DNA of 64,000 bases from Triplophysa rosa (GCF_024868665.1 NC_079900.1:18847319-18911318); one strand, 5' to 3'. Shown: positions 24,101 to 35,876, counted from the stretch's first letter. Numbers and translations are program-made. Notes: generated by a model not told the origin, from the letters alone.

Positions 24101-27100
24101 ATGTTCTTTTGTCATATTTGCTCTGCTAAATCTGCATAAATCAGTTATATTCAGAACACTTTCCTATTCTTGTTAAGGTTTCTATATTGGGTGAGCCTCC
24201 TAAAGAAATTTGTGTATCCCAGAACCCCTTTCTCACTGCTCCCAGCATATTCCCATCTTCAGGCGAGTCTACTTGTCAAACACTTAAGCCAATTCACGAT
24301 GACTAAAGAAGCACAAGGTCTTGTTACTCAAAGTCACTTTCTTTTTTAGGTGCCAGTACCAGAGCCCATCCCTACAGGAAAAGGACAGGGCCAGGCAACG
24401 CATCCAACCAGCGCGCGAACCACAGCATCCACTCAAATTACAGCCTGCGCTTCCAGGACTCCTACACGCCAGAGTATCCTCCTCTGCACCAGGTTGGCTC
24501 GTGTTTTAATCGCCACCTTTAACTCGATGTCACTGCCTTACCAACCAATGCCTTTGTCCTCCGTCTTACCCAAAAGGACCCCTTGTCTCACCTGTATGAG
24601 CAGCAGGACGCGTTGGAGAATGCAGCACTTTCTAGCTATGGTGTGCAGGTATGACATCACCACCATCGACTGCATCAGCTAGAGACCGTTTAGAAATCGG
24701 ACACGTGAGAAATTATATTTTTTCCTGCAGCAGTCCGGACATGCAGGTTTCATTGATTCAGGATCTCCTTTCAACTACGCACCCAGCCCTCCTCAGTCAT
24801 CTTATTTTGGTTTTGGGGCTCCAGCAAACGTCCCCTCCACACAGCTCAATAAGGTACTCGCAACATGCTCAATGTTTTTGACCACCAGTGTGTTCAGATT
24901 TTTTTTGACAGTTTTACTTAAGTTGTAGATTTAAGATTTGATCATCAGGCCATGAATTGGAGAATCACTGCTACTAAATTTCTCTACAGGTGCGATAGTT
25001 ATGCCGATATCAGTAGTTTGGCTATATTAACTCGCATTACCCAAATTCTGAAGATAACATAATATTTCCTTAAATGTGCAGTTTGTAACTTTTTTGCAAT
25101 AAAATATCCAATAACCACTAGGCCATTGTTATACATTTTGTTCAGTTGAGTACTTACAATATCTCAAATGTTTCCAAAATTGCCATTCTAACCAGTGACA
25201 CGTACCGTGTCTGGCAGTCGCCTGTCAATGGCATCATATCCGCATTACCACACTAGGTGGAAAGTCTGCAACCTTCAGCAGAATGCAGGAAAGGAGACTA
25301 GAGACTGTTATGATTGGCTGAGGTGCCTCACGTGATTTGTGTAAGCAGTTACGCTTTCTCCAGATCTTGCATCTCCCTAATAACACCGTCTCTGGTATTA
25401 CCCTCAGTTTCTGCTTTTACTGCCGTAGAAACCATGACAATATATACGTGATGCTTTGTTGTCTATGTGTATACTGTATATTTACTGAACAAGCAGTAAT
25501 CGTTCTAAATCTAATCTAAGTCTAATCTGACTAAATAGTAATGAATTAATTTTATGAATTACGTCTAATGCGTCTAACTCATTTTGATGAAATAAAATCA
25601 TGTCATCAAACGCAACATTAATAAAACTTTATTACATTACATCATCCATTAACCTGATTTCTCATTCATGTCTGATTAATTATTAGTGGTGGAGTTGAAG
25701 ACGACTTCTTCCCATTATGTTTTGAATGTGCGTGCTCAAGCGGTGGATTTTTACAAAAACTGCGCCATCAACTTTCTGAATGTTAGTAATTCATACAATG
25801 ACTATTTATATTGAACATCAAACTGGTAATGTTGAAAGTGCTTATCCGATGAGCCCTTTAAGAAACAAGTTATTATGATTTATTAGGGTCTTCATGAAAT
25901 GTCTAACATATTTGCTTAAAAACACTCAATGGCTGTGTAAACAAAACCAAAGCCTTTTTGCCTTGTCAAAAACAGCTATGCTCACAGCAACCCATTTTGG
26001 TGCATGTCTCTTTAAATAATGAGTTACTGTGCACCCCATCCCCCTTCAGTCCGGCATATCAACACAACACACGTGTAGTACTGCCATGGCAATCGTTCCG
26101 CGGTGTTTTGTTTTAAACTTCTCAAATCATTCCTCAGACTAAAAAAAATCCGTCACAGCAAACGGCGCGTTCTAGTAATGTGCTCATGTTGTGCCTGTAT
26201 ACCTACCTAATGCGCAGCTGCAGATGTCAGTGGAATTACGTGGATTTTAGCGCTTGTCATTGTAAGTTATAAACACACAACGTGAGAGCATAAATGGTAT
26301 GCTCTGTTTGCTGTGGCAGATTTTTTTAGCCTAAGGATGAATGATTTGAGACGTTTAAAACGAAACTAACCGCAGTGTTCGCCCTAGTAAATTAGCAAAA
26401 CAATAGTAACAGCTTGCCGCAGCTGAACATATTAACGCACATAGTGTATTAACATGCATACAGCCAAACTCCAATTGCCCATTTGCCAAATAAAATGAAT
26501 ATAGAGCAAGTTTAACACCTGCTTTGAATGCTCTATTTAGCCCGTGACTGACTTGGCTCCCTTCGCTATCATATGCTAACGTTATCCTCCCGTATACACT
26601 GTAGATTTACGTCAATTCAGACTGTTGATAAATATTACTTGCATCGGCAGTTTTGTCTCGTTCAGTCGGTCTCGATCCCTCTTGAGGAACAACTTTGAAG
26701 CTAATCCTGCTTGTACTGTCCCAGATTGAAAAAGCACTCCGGCTTGAAGTGATTCGCGCAAACAAGCAGGTTTTTACTTATGGTTTCTGGTCTCCGAGGT
26801 TGTGACTCTAAATAAGGATTTGTGTTCGTCTGTGCAGCCAAAGACTGTACATTTAGCATGTTTTCTGCAAACTTTTGCCATGACGTCAGAACAAATTCAT
26901 CGCTGTCACTTATGAAAACAACAATGGCGGCAGCACTGTGGGTGGAAACGTGGGTGGTGATATTATAATAAGAGCCCCTTCCTACATCAGAAGGGGAGCG
27001 AAATCTGATCGGCTCGATTTCTCACACGCTTGCAGAGAAAGCCTCACCAAATCAAAGTTACTGTGTTGTCATTTTTCATGGTTTTTGAGTTTGTAGATAC

Positions 27101-28183
27101 AGCAGGGATGCGACTATAGCACTTAAACACAGAAAAAGTCAGATTTTTATTCGATGACTCCTTTAACATTTTCTATATAAAGAGCATAAATTAATTGCAT
27201 TTTTTTTCCCAAAGCAACAACATGAACAAACGTTACTGTGCATGCATGCATTCGTGGACTGCCTTTAACTTCTGGCACACATTCACAAATAATAGTGCCT
27301 GTAGATTATTTCTGATAACAAGCAAAAGAAACCATTACTTGGCTAAACTTGCCACTCCAAATTTAGACTGCAATACCAAGCTCAAATCTGGAAGTTAACT
27401 GTAGTCCAGGTATGCACACCAGATTATATTATCTATAACAGCTGATCATCGGCTGATCATTTTTAAACTATTGGCCAATACAGATTTTTGGCTGACATAT
27501 CGCTGTATATGAACGTTTGACTCTTCGGGTGCTGGATTGAGACCATCAGTGTCATGTGTATTCAACGCTACACATTGATTTGCCATTTATCTTGTAAAGC
27601 CTTTCATCGCACTGTGATCCAAACCAGCCTCACTCTTTATACCACAGCTGGCCACAAGCCCAAGAATCACTTGCATGGATCCTTTTTCAAAACTCTGATT
27701 CAATTTTCAGAAATGACCCGAGTGTCTTCTCTGAGGTTTTCAACAGCACACAATGTTCATCCTTGTACCCTTTGTGTTTGTATGGACTGAATAAGCGCGA
27801 GATGGTCCTGAAAGTTTTCTAAAGTGCTTTTTGTGGTTCTTCAGGCCGTCGGAATGCCTCTAGTGACTCATTCCAGCCTATTTTCTGCTGCACCTGGTGC
27901 TGGAATGAAGGTAGGCCATTTTCAGCTCTGATGTCTGCAGCGTCTATATTTACTCCTTGTCAATTATTGTATAAGTGTGCCAGGAACCTTTCAACAGGTA
28001 TTCTTAGTGCGACTTTCGATTTCTCTCCCTCTCTAGACTCCCATTGGAGGGCATAAGCGTCTGTTCTCCCGTCTCATCCCATCTCCAGAGCCCAGTCCGG
28101 AGGGTGGTTATGTTGGTCAGCACTCTCAGGGTCTCGGCGGGCACTACGCCGACTCCTACCTGAAACGCAAGCGCATCTTTTAA
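12145..28183 (+). CDS. raver1: RAVER1, PTB-binding RNA-binding protein
   Basis: RNA-binding protein that acts with PTB in alternative splicing and shuttles between nucleus and vinculin/actinin-rich adhesion sites (family knowledge). Exons: 12145-12447, 14148-14214, 16528-16997, 20761-20952, 22289-22409, 22621-22715, 23079-23157, 23870-24072, 24178-24262, 24350-24492, 24577-24648, 24731-24853, 27845-27910, 28037-28183 (TAA). Phases all agree: 721 residues, like vertebrate RAVER1. RRM1 about residues 87-157 (KIIIKNLP), RRM2 about 160-236 (LLCIANLP and KGYGFVEY), RRM3 about 248-327 (CLCVDRLP). The middle and tail are rich in Leu, Pro, Ser and Gly, with short GLLG/LLGEPP-type motifs as in PTB-binding regions. 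The end, SYLKRKRIF, matches the mammalian C terminus. ATG 12145 is preferred because MAAAV resembles the mammalian start and has a good context (GACATGG). Intron 9 starts with GC. Confidence 0.95.
13270..13917. mobile_element. hAT-like MITE in raver1 intron 1
   Basis: The right end carries tandem GGCCGATA motifs ending ATCGTGCATCCCTA, the inverted form of a TAGGGATGCACGAT terminus seen in fish hAT elements. The left end has matching CCGATAACCGAT and GGCCGATA blocks but has lost the outer terminus. About 650 bp, no intact frame. Confidence 0.6.
14780..15571 (-). pseudogene. hAT (ZBED-type) transposon 5' part with BED-finger remnant
   Basis: Reading the - strand from 15031, a frame opens with [14 protein letters not shown] followed by HKCNKTF and GGNTSNLSK, the pattern of a BED zinc finger at the N terminus of hAT transposases and ZBED proteins. 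The first cysteine of the expected C-x2-C pair is serine (SHKC), so zinc binding is probably lost. The frame ends at 14780 without a catalytic core. The outer end on the right, ACCCATCCCTA (15561-15571), is a hAT-type terminus. The region contains the N-flanked duplication described separately. Confidence 0.65.
14930..15330. repeat. 195-bp direct duplication across a single N
   Basis: Bases from 14930 to about 15124 recur from 15131 to about 15325, differing at one position by eye (GCGCGCTG versus GCGTGCTG). The copies are separated by a short CGTGA run and the N at 15130. The second copy repeats the start of the BED-finger frame. Confidence 0.9.
15718..16283. mobile_element. MITE with TTAA target duplication (AGGGCTCGTATG / CATATGACCCCT)
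   Basis: 566 bp between TTAA at 15714-15717 and 16284-16287, with ends AGGGCTCGTATGG and inverted AGGGGTCATATGA. Its last ~200 bp recur with over 90% identity by eye at 34246-34448 inside the THAP element. Located in raver1 intron 2. Confidence 0.75.
17121..17628. mobile_element. MITE with GCCCAATCCCAATTCT termini
   Basis: Left end AGCCCAATCCCAATTCTACC and right end inverted AGGCCCAATCCCAATTCTA, with GGGGTAGGG motifs inside each end. About 508 bp in raver1 intron 3. A TA/TAA-type target duplication is possible but ambiguous, so a Harbinger-like origin is only a guess. Confidence 0.6.
18409..18482. repeat. Short hairpin-forming hAT-like MITE fragment
   Basis: AATCGATAATGAAATTC (18413-18429) is perfectly inverted at 18439-18455 with a nine-base loop, followed by a second ATCGATTAGT. 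The segment ends GCAGCCCTAG, the inverse of the AGGGCTGC terminus of fish hAT elements. Confidence 0.6.
18976..19200. mobile_element. Reversed partial copy of the 7224-7613 MITE
   Basis: Starts after TTAA (18972-18975) with TGGTCCGGTGTATGACATTTAGC and contains CTAGTGGCGAGTTTG and CAGCTGACACAGAAC, the inverse of the 7224-7613 element. Its far end is not resolved. A separate fragment at 19471-19570 begins CTAGGGCTGTGCAAAAATATCG, another hAT-type terminus. Confidence 0.55.
21026..21893. mobile_element. GGGATAGTTCACCC-family MITE interrupted by a hAT insertion
   Basis: Left end AAAGGGATAGTTCACCCAAAA; right part has the inverse GTGGGTGAGTAAATGACATAA. This is one of the commonest cyprinid repeats; other copies here lie near 9130, 23290-23700, 30085-30345 and 53183-53493. 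It is split by the element at 21163-21735. Confidence 0.75.
21163..21735. mobile_element. hAT MITE with exact 8-bp target duplication
   Basis: 573 bp with ends TAGGGTTGGGAATCG and inverted CGATTCCCAACCCTA. The 8-bp CTTGCATT is present on both sides (21155-21162 and 21736-21743). The interior is made of GGAATCGAAA-type repeats in inverted order and holds no gene. Confidence 0.88.
23290..23700. repeat. Two adjoining GGGATAGTTCACCC-family fragments
   Basis: A right half ends at about 23499 with TTTTGGGTGAACTATCCCTTTAA. It is followed at 23520 by a left half starting AAAGTTCAACCAAAAATGAG and running through TCATGTCATTCAAAACC. Both lie in raver1 intron 7 and carry no gene. Confidence 0.65.
24263..24349 (+). 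other. raver1: GC-AG intron (raver1 intron 9)
   Basis: The exon ends TCTTCAG and the intron begins GCGAGT, ending at TTTTTTTAG (24349). Exon 9 (85 bp, phase 0 in, phase 1 out) joins exon 10 (143 bp) in frame only with this donor. The next GT downstream (24267) would put the following exon out of phase. Confidence 0.75.
25070..27166. repeat. Mosaic of TTAA-type MITEs in raver1 intron 12
   Basis: Three element boundaries are visible. One starts after TTAA near 25074 (ATGTGCAGTTTGTAAC), one right end TTATCCGATGAGCCCT precedes TTAA near 25857, and one right end TTATTCGATGACTCCT precedes TTAA at 27163-27166. The latter two ends resemble each other, which suggests nested or truncated relatives. 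No intact frame; no raver1 exon is seen from 24854 to 27844. Confidence 0.5.
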
Positions 28184-29760
28184 CCATCGATCGGGGACTT
28201 CCTCTAAAACGCAGCTTTCAAAGAGGATGGCACCTACTTAATACTACCTTTTAAGTGTGTGTGAGGGCGGTATGAGAGTGGGTCACCTGGGCAAAAAAAT
28301 GCAAACAAGTGGAAGACCCTGAAGCTCAGATCAGTCATGTCAGCGATTGGATGATTGTTTTTTGTGTGTTATTTCAATGTGTATGTAAATAGTTTTATTT
28401 TATTTGCTTTTTAAAATTTTATTTTACGTTTTTTTTTTTTTTCACCCAAAGATGCAACAGATAATGAAAGGTAAGGACTCCTTCCCACCTGTTGGTCCTG
28501 TTTTGTAGCTTTTTTTTATTTGGTTTATTTTGATTTAAGCAGGACGGTAGTTTTTTTCAGCGACGCTTCTGGTAAGTTGTGTATATAGTTGTTCAATGTC
28601 TAGAATAGCTCCCCCCACTACAAACGTTTCTACTCACAAACCAGTGCCAAGCCCAATACGATTATGACTCGTTGGGGGAGCTCTTATGCCGGGTTGGTTT
28701 TAGTCTCTTCTCAAATTATTTTTCCCCCCACAATGCACCATTCTTGTTGCACTATTTTCCATCCCTCCATCTTAATACGGAGTCAGGGTTTCCCGAGAAT
28801 GTTTAGTGTTGCACTTGGAGGATATGCGTCATCCATCCTCACCTCTTAATGGTTTCACGCCTGTTCTTGTTTTTTATTTCTGCTTTCCCACCTCACTTTA
28901 GTTAGTATCTCCGCTGTCACACGTGAAGGCCCAGCTGGTTGGAGATTGCGTGTGTGGGGTGTATCCTCCACACATCAGGCTCCACGCAGAGAACTGCTGA
29001 AAGCACAGTATGCCTGCTGTTGCTTCTGTACTCCCCACACGATGTCACGTTTATTTTTCAGTGCCTTTCCTCTGCAGACCAACAGAGGGAGCCAGTTTGC
29101 TTTTAAGGTGGAACTGCTTCATGATGACCGCCCATTTTTTCTTTTTAATGAAGCGAGAGCCGACAGTCTGAAGCAGGCCGGACCTGTGCCCTAGCGTGAC
29201 ATTCATTTTACCGTAGTAACTGTGACTACCGTTCCCCTCGCCTTGGAGGACCAAACGGCTTCTGCAGAATGAAATGTTATTTAGCTTGTGATTTAGTTGT
29301 TCTGTAGGACTTTGTTATTAATCTGGTTGATCATTTTGATTTGTGATAACACATTACCTCTGACTTCGTACAGCGGTTTACAATGGTACCCGGAGTTAGT
29401 CGTGTGCCTTAACAAGGCTGTGTTTACTGTGAGCCTCAACAACATTTACCTTTATTTTGCTGTGTACATGCTTGATTTCTATTTCTTCTGGAGTCCCGAT
29501 CTCGTGTTACATTTAGTCTGCAATGATGTCGATGATGCTGCTTTACATTTTGTGTGTGTCTGAGTGAGATTGTGCGGTGTCTTGTAATCGATTTTTCTTG
29601 TGTGACACGTGGCAGGAGCTACTGCTGTGTAAAATGAACTGATTATTCACCTGTTAAATGACCTCTTCAATCATTCTTTCCTTTGCTCTACTGCTCTGTT
29701 TTGTGACATTTGAACAAGTAAATGTTATTTAAGTTCATTTTCTGAGTTTTGTGGTCAATC
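28184..29760 (+). other. raver1: raver1 3' untranslated region (extent uncertain)
   Basis: Sequence after the TAA shows T-rich stretches (28415-28441) and no coding signal. No AATAAA was seen soon after the stop; ATTAAA occurs at about 29826 and AATAAA at 30707-30712. If the latter is used, the MITE at 30085-30345 is part of the transcript. Confidence 0.4.
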
Positions 29761-30084
29761 AGATACGCACATGCTACACTGAACATGAAAACCACATGCC
29801 AATTGCCAACATGCTCTCAAAATGAATTAAAAAAAGGAAATCCTAAGCACTTGCCAAATGAGTCCAAACTGAACAGATTAGAGGCACGTGCATCTGTTCA
29901 TTTAAAGGGAAATTTCAGGAGTCGTTTAACCTGTTTTTTTATTCATATTTTTATAAAGTAATTGTTGCTTTATAGCCGTATGCTAGAATGGCATTTCGAA
30001 GAAAGGACAAATGAATTATATTAAAGATGTGCAATTATTTATTTGTTGGTTCAAACCATATATTTTCATGGAACTTAAATGAAT

Positions 30085-30345
30085 GGTTTACCCCAAAAGA
30101 TACATTTTGTGATCTATTCACTGTCATGTTGTTCAAACCAGTATGGTTTGACTTCTGTACAACACAAGATATTTGTAATTATAATTTTTGAATATATTTT
30201 TTATACAATGGAAGTCAATGGAGGCTGATATTGTTTTAGTTTCCAACGTTCCTCAGAAAACCTTTTGGTCTGCAGAAGAAAATCATTTGGAAAGACATAA
30301 GGGTGAATGGTTTTATTTTTTTAGGGCTACTGTCCCTTTAAGAGC
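30085..30345. repeat. GGGATAGTTCACCC-family copy (diverged)
   Basis: ATGGTTTACCCCAAAAGATAC, TCATGTTGTTCAAACCAGTATGG, then TACAATGGAAGTCAATGG and a closing ACATAAGGGTGAATGG ... CTGTCCCTTTAAG show the usual order of this family. From 30346 to 33360 only AT-rich non-coding DNA is seen, with a repeat fragment at 32858-32898 (CATGTGGCAAGTAGCC) that also occurs at 3393-3440. Confidence 0.6.
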
Positions 30346-33300
30346 TGTTGTGTTTACATTGGAAACAAGCAGCCACTAATTGTCAGCAGAACAGAGTTCA
30401 TCACTGCCAAAGACATCTGTCAGACTTCATATCCTCTAACACATCAATAGATCTCTATTAGAGGTCTTGGAACTGATAGTCCACTGTGGATGAAAAGTGA
30501 GCTGCTTGTGCCAAAACATCTCATCTTGGGTCTAATTGAAATGGAAGAGCCCTGAAGACACCACGACCAATACCAACAAACACTTTGCCACTTTATGGAT
30601 GGTCAAGAGAAGACGCCACAGTTTCAAGTAATCCATCTGAATATTCACTAACTCACCCACCCACACACTCAACCTGATTTTATTTTCTTTCAGAAATTTT
30701 GTTTTGAATAAACATCAAGAATTTTCGAGTGATTTTACGTGAAATAATTTGCACTAAAAATGAGTAGATTTTAAAGATGTGAACTCAAAGAAATATACCG
30801 TTTAAATTGTGTAAATGTAAAAAAGAAAAGTAAATCTGAATAACTTAAAATTTATTAAATTTCTATTAGGATTCATTAGAAAAATTAAGTGTTAATTAAA
30901 AGTATAATTTAATTAAATATTGTTTTTCATTACATAAACTATGTATATTTTAGAGAACTTAACTGTTGGATATTTTATACATTTTTTGTATGTTCCTCCA
31001 TCAGTTGAATGATTTTAAGAGACTTTATAAAATTAATATAACTTTATTTTTGTGATGCATTTACTAAGCCACGTGAATTATTTAGAGTGCTGGTTTTCTT
31101 ACAATGAAAGAGGGTGGCAGTCTTATTGACAGCTCTGTAAATCAGTACAAAATAGGTCACCGGTTGTACAAACTTTATTTCCAACTCTTTGTGTAATGAA
31201 GACAAATTTGAGCTGTTAAACCTTGCCATGCCAATCTTGCCATCTGCCTTTGCTGTCCTGGCATCTTCAATCCATGTTCACAGTATGAATTGTTCATCTC
31301 TTCACGTGTTTAGACTTTGTGTGATCATAATATTTGTAAAAAAAGTTTTTTGAGTTCAAAAGGGTCAACCACTAGGTCACAATTCTGCCTAATCTGTCAG
31401 AACAGTGCCTCCGTCTTTTTAATTTCAGTCCCTGAATACTTCATTGCAACAGATTTCATTGCATTATCATTAAAGCCCCAAATTCAGAATAATCAAGATG
31501 CTTTTACAGTATATTTGGTTATTTTGATATTACGATTGAGCCCCCTGGCCTTCTGCATCTAGTGTCCTTCTCTTTGGCTCTCCTATTTCTGCAGGGTACA
31601 TTTAGAAATACTTAATATTGTTTTCAAGAAAGTGACCTTGCAATTTTTATTGCTTCCGTCCATGCATTCTAGAGGAACCATTTTCTGAATCAAGCTCGTT
31701 CATTTTTCTGGGTCGGTGTTTGCAATTTCACCCGGACCTTCTTTTGGAACCTCAGCACTGTGGTTCACAGTTTAAGAGTCTGAAGGTTGCTGAGTCTCCC
31801 AGCTGCTGCTAGGGTGTTCATACTAAACTACAGGCTTCAACAGTTTCAGACAGAACATCACTGTTTAAACTCCCATTAAATCTCATTCAAAATGAATGAC
31901 TCATTATTTTTCTTTATAAGAAGAAAGATCTCTGCACACCTCTTTGACATTTTGAACTGGATGCCCAGCCATCCCCTCAAGCTTGATCGTGATAAGGCAG
32001 AGCTCCACTTCCTCGCGGCGATGACCTCTCTCACCAAATGTCTATCTGAGTTGAAGGTCAGACGACTGTTGCCTCCAGCTACGTGAAAGTGTTTTAGTGT
32101 CAAACAGTCTCAGCCTCAGATGGCCTCGCAGAACTACTGATGCGTAATGTATGGTATGATGGGTCAAACTGGGGGAATCCACCGTTGCCTGGTTGCTATG
32201 AGACGTTCGGGGGTGTACGTTTTTCATTGGCATTCTGAAAAAAAAGTTGTGTTCACAAACAGGCTTTAGAGGAAGAAATGCATTTGTGAAAGCTTGCGAG
32301 GATTATGGCATCAAGGTTTAAAATGTATTCAGGTTTTGCTTTAAGGCAGTCACTTAGGAGCTCCAAGTAAAGGACACAACTGTAAGTTGTCACATTGTTT
32401 GTGGTTTGTAGAGGGCACTGATCAGGACTTATAGACACTTATATGGAAAATCTGACTCCAATGTCTACATATATTTTCAACACTTTTTTCCCAGTGCCCC
32501 CTTTACAACTTTGCACATTTCAATGACATTTAAAGATATAAGACATTATTACACATTTTCAATGCTTGATTCTGATTGGCCAGTTGCGAGTTCAGGTTTG
32601 TTATATAACACACGGTAACCCGGTTGCAGCAAATCATTTTGACAGGTTTTTTTGACAAACTTAATATAAATATGTCTTTTAATAACATATATGACATTTC
32701 ATTTACAAATGATTAAACCAAATTGCCTGTTCGTGACATTTGAACGTTGTTTCTTACCTTAAAACCAAAAAAAAGGCTTTTCGTCATGGAAGGTGTGCAA
32801 TTGGTAAAATGAGCTAATAAAATATTTTAAATTCAAATTTCATGTCTATTTTTTTCTCATGTGGCAAGTAGCCATGTAATAAGCGGGATAATGAACAAGG
32901 ATTTTTTATACACAAAGCTTTGAAATAGAAACACTATTATTTTTCTTTTGAAATTATTTTCAGTTATTTTTTTAGTTTATGTATGCGTTTATGTAAAATT
33001 ATAATTTTTGTTTCATTCTGTAACCAACTATTTCTCCCAAATTGTGTATTTGCACTTATTAGCAGACAAAATTGGACAAGCTTGTCAAAATAACAAAAAA
33101 ACGGTTTAATAATAATTAAAGTCCCCCTGTGGTCAATAATTGTATCCTTTAAAACTAATCTTTGACCATCAAAATTACATATTTAAACACATGAATTTTC
33201 CTTCCTTAAAATAGCTTTAAGGTACCTCTACACCTCACCTTCTTTATGTATAGGCAGAAACATGGATATGCAAATTAGCCCCACCTCCACTGGCAGGTCC

Positions 33301-33523
33301 AGATGCTGCTAAAACTGAAAGTGAAACTGAGAGGTGACAGTAGTGCAGTGATCATTCAGCCTACGTTCACACTGCCACCAAAAAACGATTTTTTTGCTCA
33401 TATGTGACCCAGATCTGTTTACTGCATGACATCTTTTTTAAATCTGATCTGAGCCACTTCCAAATAGTGTGAACAGCCGAACAAAAAATCAGATCTGAGC
33501 AAAAAATCTGAATTGAGCATTAA

Positions 33524-34608
33524 AGGTGCAGTGAACTAGGACCACAATTTTAACCTGAGCTTTTGTTATATAAGAGGGAATCGTATTCAAGCGAACATCC
33601 TGTAAGTGTCAGACCTGAAAACGCCGTTGTTACTGAAATAACAACTGTTATCGACACGAGGCTCAGCGAACAGGTCCTGGAATGCACCTATAGGTTGAAC
33701 ACCGCCTCCACAGAAGAATATCAACGCCTACTTCTCGAACCCTGCCCACTGGTTCGCGACAGTACTGAACACAAGCTGCACGGAACCAGATAGAGCGAGT
33801 GTAAGCATCATGCCGTTAAAGATCGCAAAATATTGTGCAGTGCCTGGTTGTGGAAGAACACAGTCGCTGCATAACCTTCCTTCGGATTCCGACAGTAGGA
33901 ATGCGTGGTTGAAGTTCATTTTTAAAGACGTTCCAGCTCACGTGGGGAAAAGTTTGAGCATTTGTTCGCTTCATTTCAATGCGGATTCCTTGAACAAGTC
34001 TTTGCGGAGAGACTAAAATTAAAAAGCAGTGCTGTGCCGTCAATATTGGATCCGATAGGAATGGCGCAGCAATCTTATGTGAGTAAAACATTCTTGTACT
34101 ATGCGTCACTATTGCTTTGTTAGAGATCACTTGATATGCCCTGATAGTATTACCTGGGGACCTCTAGTCATTTGTAATAATTGTAATCGGCATCTCTGTG
34201 ATTTGGCGGGCTCATATATCATTTTTCAAGGTTTTATCCATTTGTGTCAATCATAGCACACCTCGCTTTTCAGAGCGATGAGCTTTGTAAAAAATCAGCG
34301 CGTTTCAGAGAGGTGGGGCAAAGAGGAGATACAAACATGCACGGTATGTGGAAAATACAACGTTTTTTAAACTTTAAATGGTGTATACACATTGCTTTAC
34401 ATCTAAAACAAACAATAATATTCGTTTTAGCTGTGCAATATGACCCCTTTAAAAACCGAGCGTTTCTCCAGCCGGGCTCAAAACCAGGGTAGAAAATAGC
34501 CTATTACTTATTGATTTTGATGTTTTCGAATGTAAAAACCATGTGAACGTCATAAGTAGACATCAGACAATAGTATAAAACAATAAAAACGGCCAGTTCA
34601 CTGCACCT
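33524..34608 (+). mobile_element. Kolobok-like DNA transposon remnant, TTAA target duplication
   Basis: 1085 bp with inverted ends AGGTGCAGTGAACT / AGTTCACTGCACCT, flanked by TTAA at 33520-33523 and 34609-34612. It contains a THAP finger frame. TTAA duplication plus a THAP domain is the combination known for the Kolobok superfamily; piggyBac shares TTAA but not THAP. A deleted copy of the 15718-16283 element is nested at about 34208-34448. No DDE transposase core remains. Confidence 0.75.
33810..34016 (+). pseudogene. THAP zinc-finger domain, truncated by frameshift
   Basis: A 68-codon frame shows the C2CH THAP pattern: C-A-V-P-G-C at the start, the conserved Trp in NAWLKF, and CSLHF with the final Cys and His. 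The frame stops at 34014-34016, but the THAP-typical AVPSI motif follows about 35 bases later in another frame, so a one-base shift near 34010 has broken it. THAP domains bind DNA; here it is most likely a transposase N terminus. Confidence 0.75.
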
Positions 34609-34818
34609 TTAAGGCTGGCAGTGTGCTTCATTTTCGCATATTTATGCCTCAAACTGTTGATCCACAGGGGTCAAATGAGTTGATGTGATTGGTTACGGGT
34701 TTATGACATCATTAACTGGAGCAGTTTCAAACTGCATTTTTTAAACTGTCTTTGACAAACTACAGTTTTATGGAGAAAATACTCAGCAATGGTTTAAAAT
34801 TTACAAAATTACCACATA

Positions 34819-35876
34819 TGTTAGGGTTCAGGTAGGAAAACTCGAGAGTCAAATGCAGGGTAGATAGAATCTTTAATAAATGCCTCACATCAGCAGAAAC
34901 AACACAGGGAATACTCAATGCAACAGAGGACCGCCAAGCGGTGAGAAATAAGAATTCCTTAGAACGGATGAGTCAGGACACAGGGTCTCGGATGCACAGG
35001 GCAAAAAAGGGGAAGGAGCAAAAGAGTCTTATATCCAGCGGCCGGGCCGCAACTGAGAGTGAGAATGAGGATTGTGCCCACGGCGAGGGGATGAGACAGG
35101 GCCAGTGATTTCTCTGGGCAAAAAAGGTCCAACCAGAGACTCGGGGAGGTAATTCTTAAAAGTACAATAATCCTCTGGAGACGGGAAACAGAACAGACCA
35201 CTTGGTCAACAGGAGACTAATGTTTCCAAAGAGGACCCACAAGACCGACAGGAGAAAACTTTCCCAGGCGAGTTCACTAGACCGACGGGGACGACAAACT
35301 TGGATGAAGATCCACTTAATCCGACAGGAGAGGTTTATTCCAAACAGGAATCCACAAGACCGACAAGGTAGAATACTTGGGGTGAGAGTTCACTTAGCCC
35401 GACCGGATAGGTGCATTCCAACAGGAACCCGTTGAGCGAAATCCCTCTAGAACCGCCCAACCGATCAGGCAGATATAAGATCCATGCAGCGAGTCCGATG
35501 CTGCAGGTAGACAATAAAACACCACGTGGCAAACACAGCTCTGGAGCCTGAACAAAAAAAAGAGGTGATATAACACGATACCCAAGACAAGCGATCGGTA
35601 AATCGCCGGAAATAACACTGATGATCTGACACAGGACGGAGGTATGAGAGGGTTTAAAAAGGAAATGAATTGCGGGAGCAAATGAGGAACCAGGGGGGAG
35701 AGAGAGAAAAGCCGGAGCCAACCCAGGTGAAGAGAGTGAAACAATAATGAGGTAGTAGTCACCGACACGAGGGGCGGGGCTATCACGAAGACACCGAGCA
35801 CATGGAGAGCTGTCAAGCTGTACCATGTGTTCGACATGAAACAAAACAAACAAGTGCTCAGACCCGAGACCCCACA
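34819..35876 (-). repeat. 3' LTR of the gypsy element
   Basis: 1058 bp. Compared with the other LTR it has about 139 extra bases at 35663-35801 and lacks a short palindromic insert (GCTCGAGCGCTCGGCC) found at 40343-40358. Substitutions between the LTRs number about twenty by eye over ~900 aligned bases. Confidence 0.92.

Larger units (their letters stand above)
33361..34630. repeat. Outer inverted-repeat element disrupted by a Kolobok-like insertion
   Basis: TTCACACTGCCA (33366-33377) and TGGCAGTGTG (34616-34625) are inverted ends of a small element. Its interior (AGATCTGAGC repeats) is interrupted at TTAA by the element 33524-34608. Confidence 0.6.
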
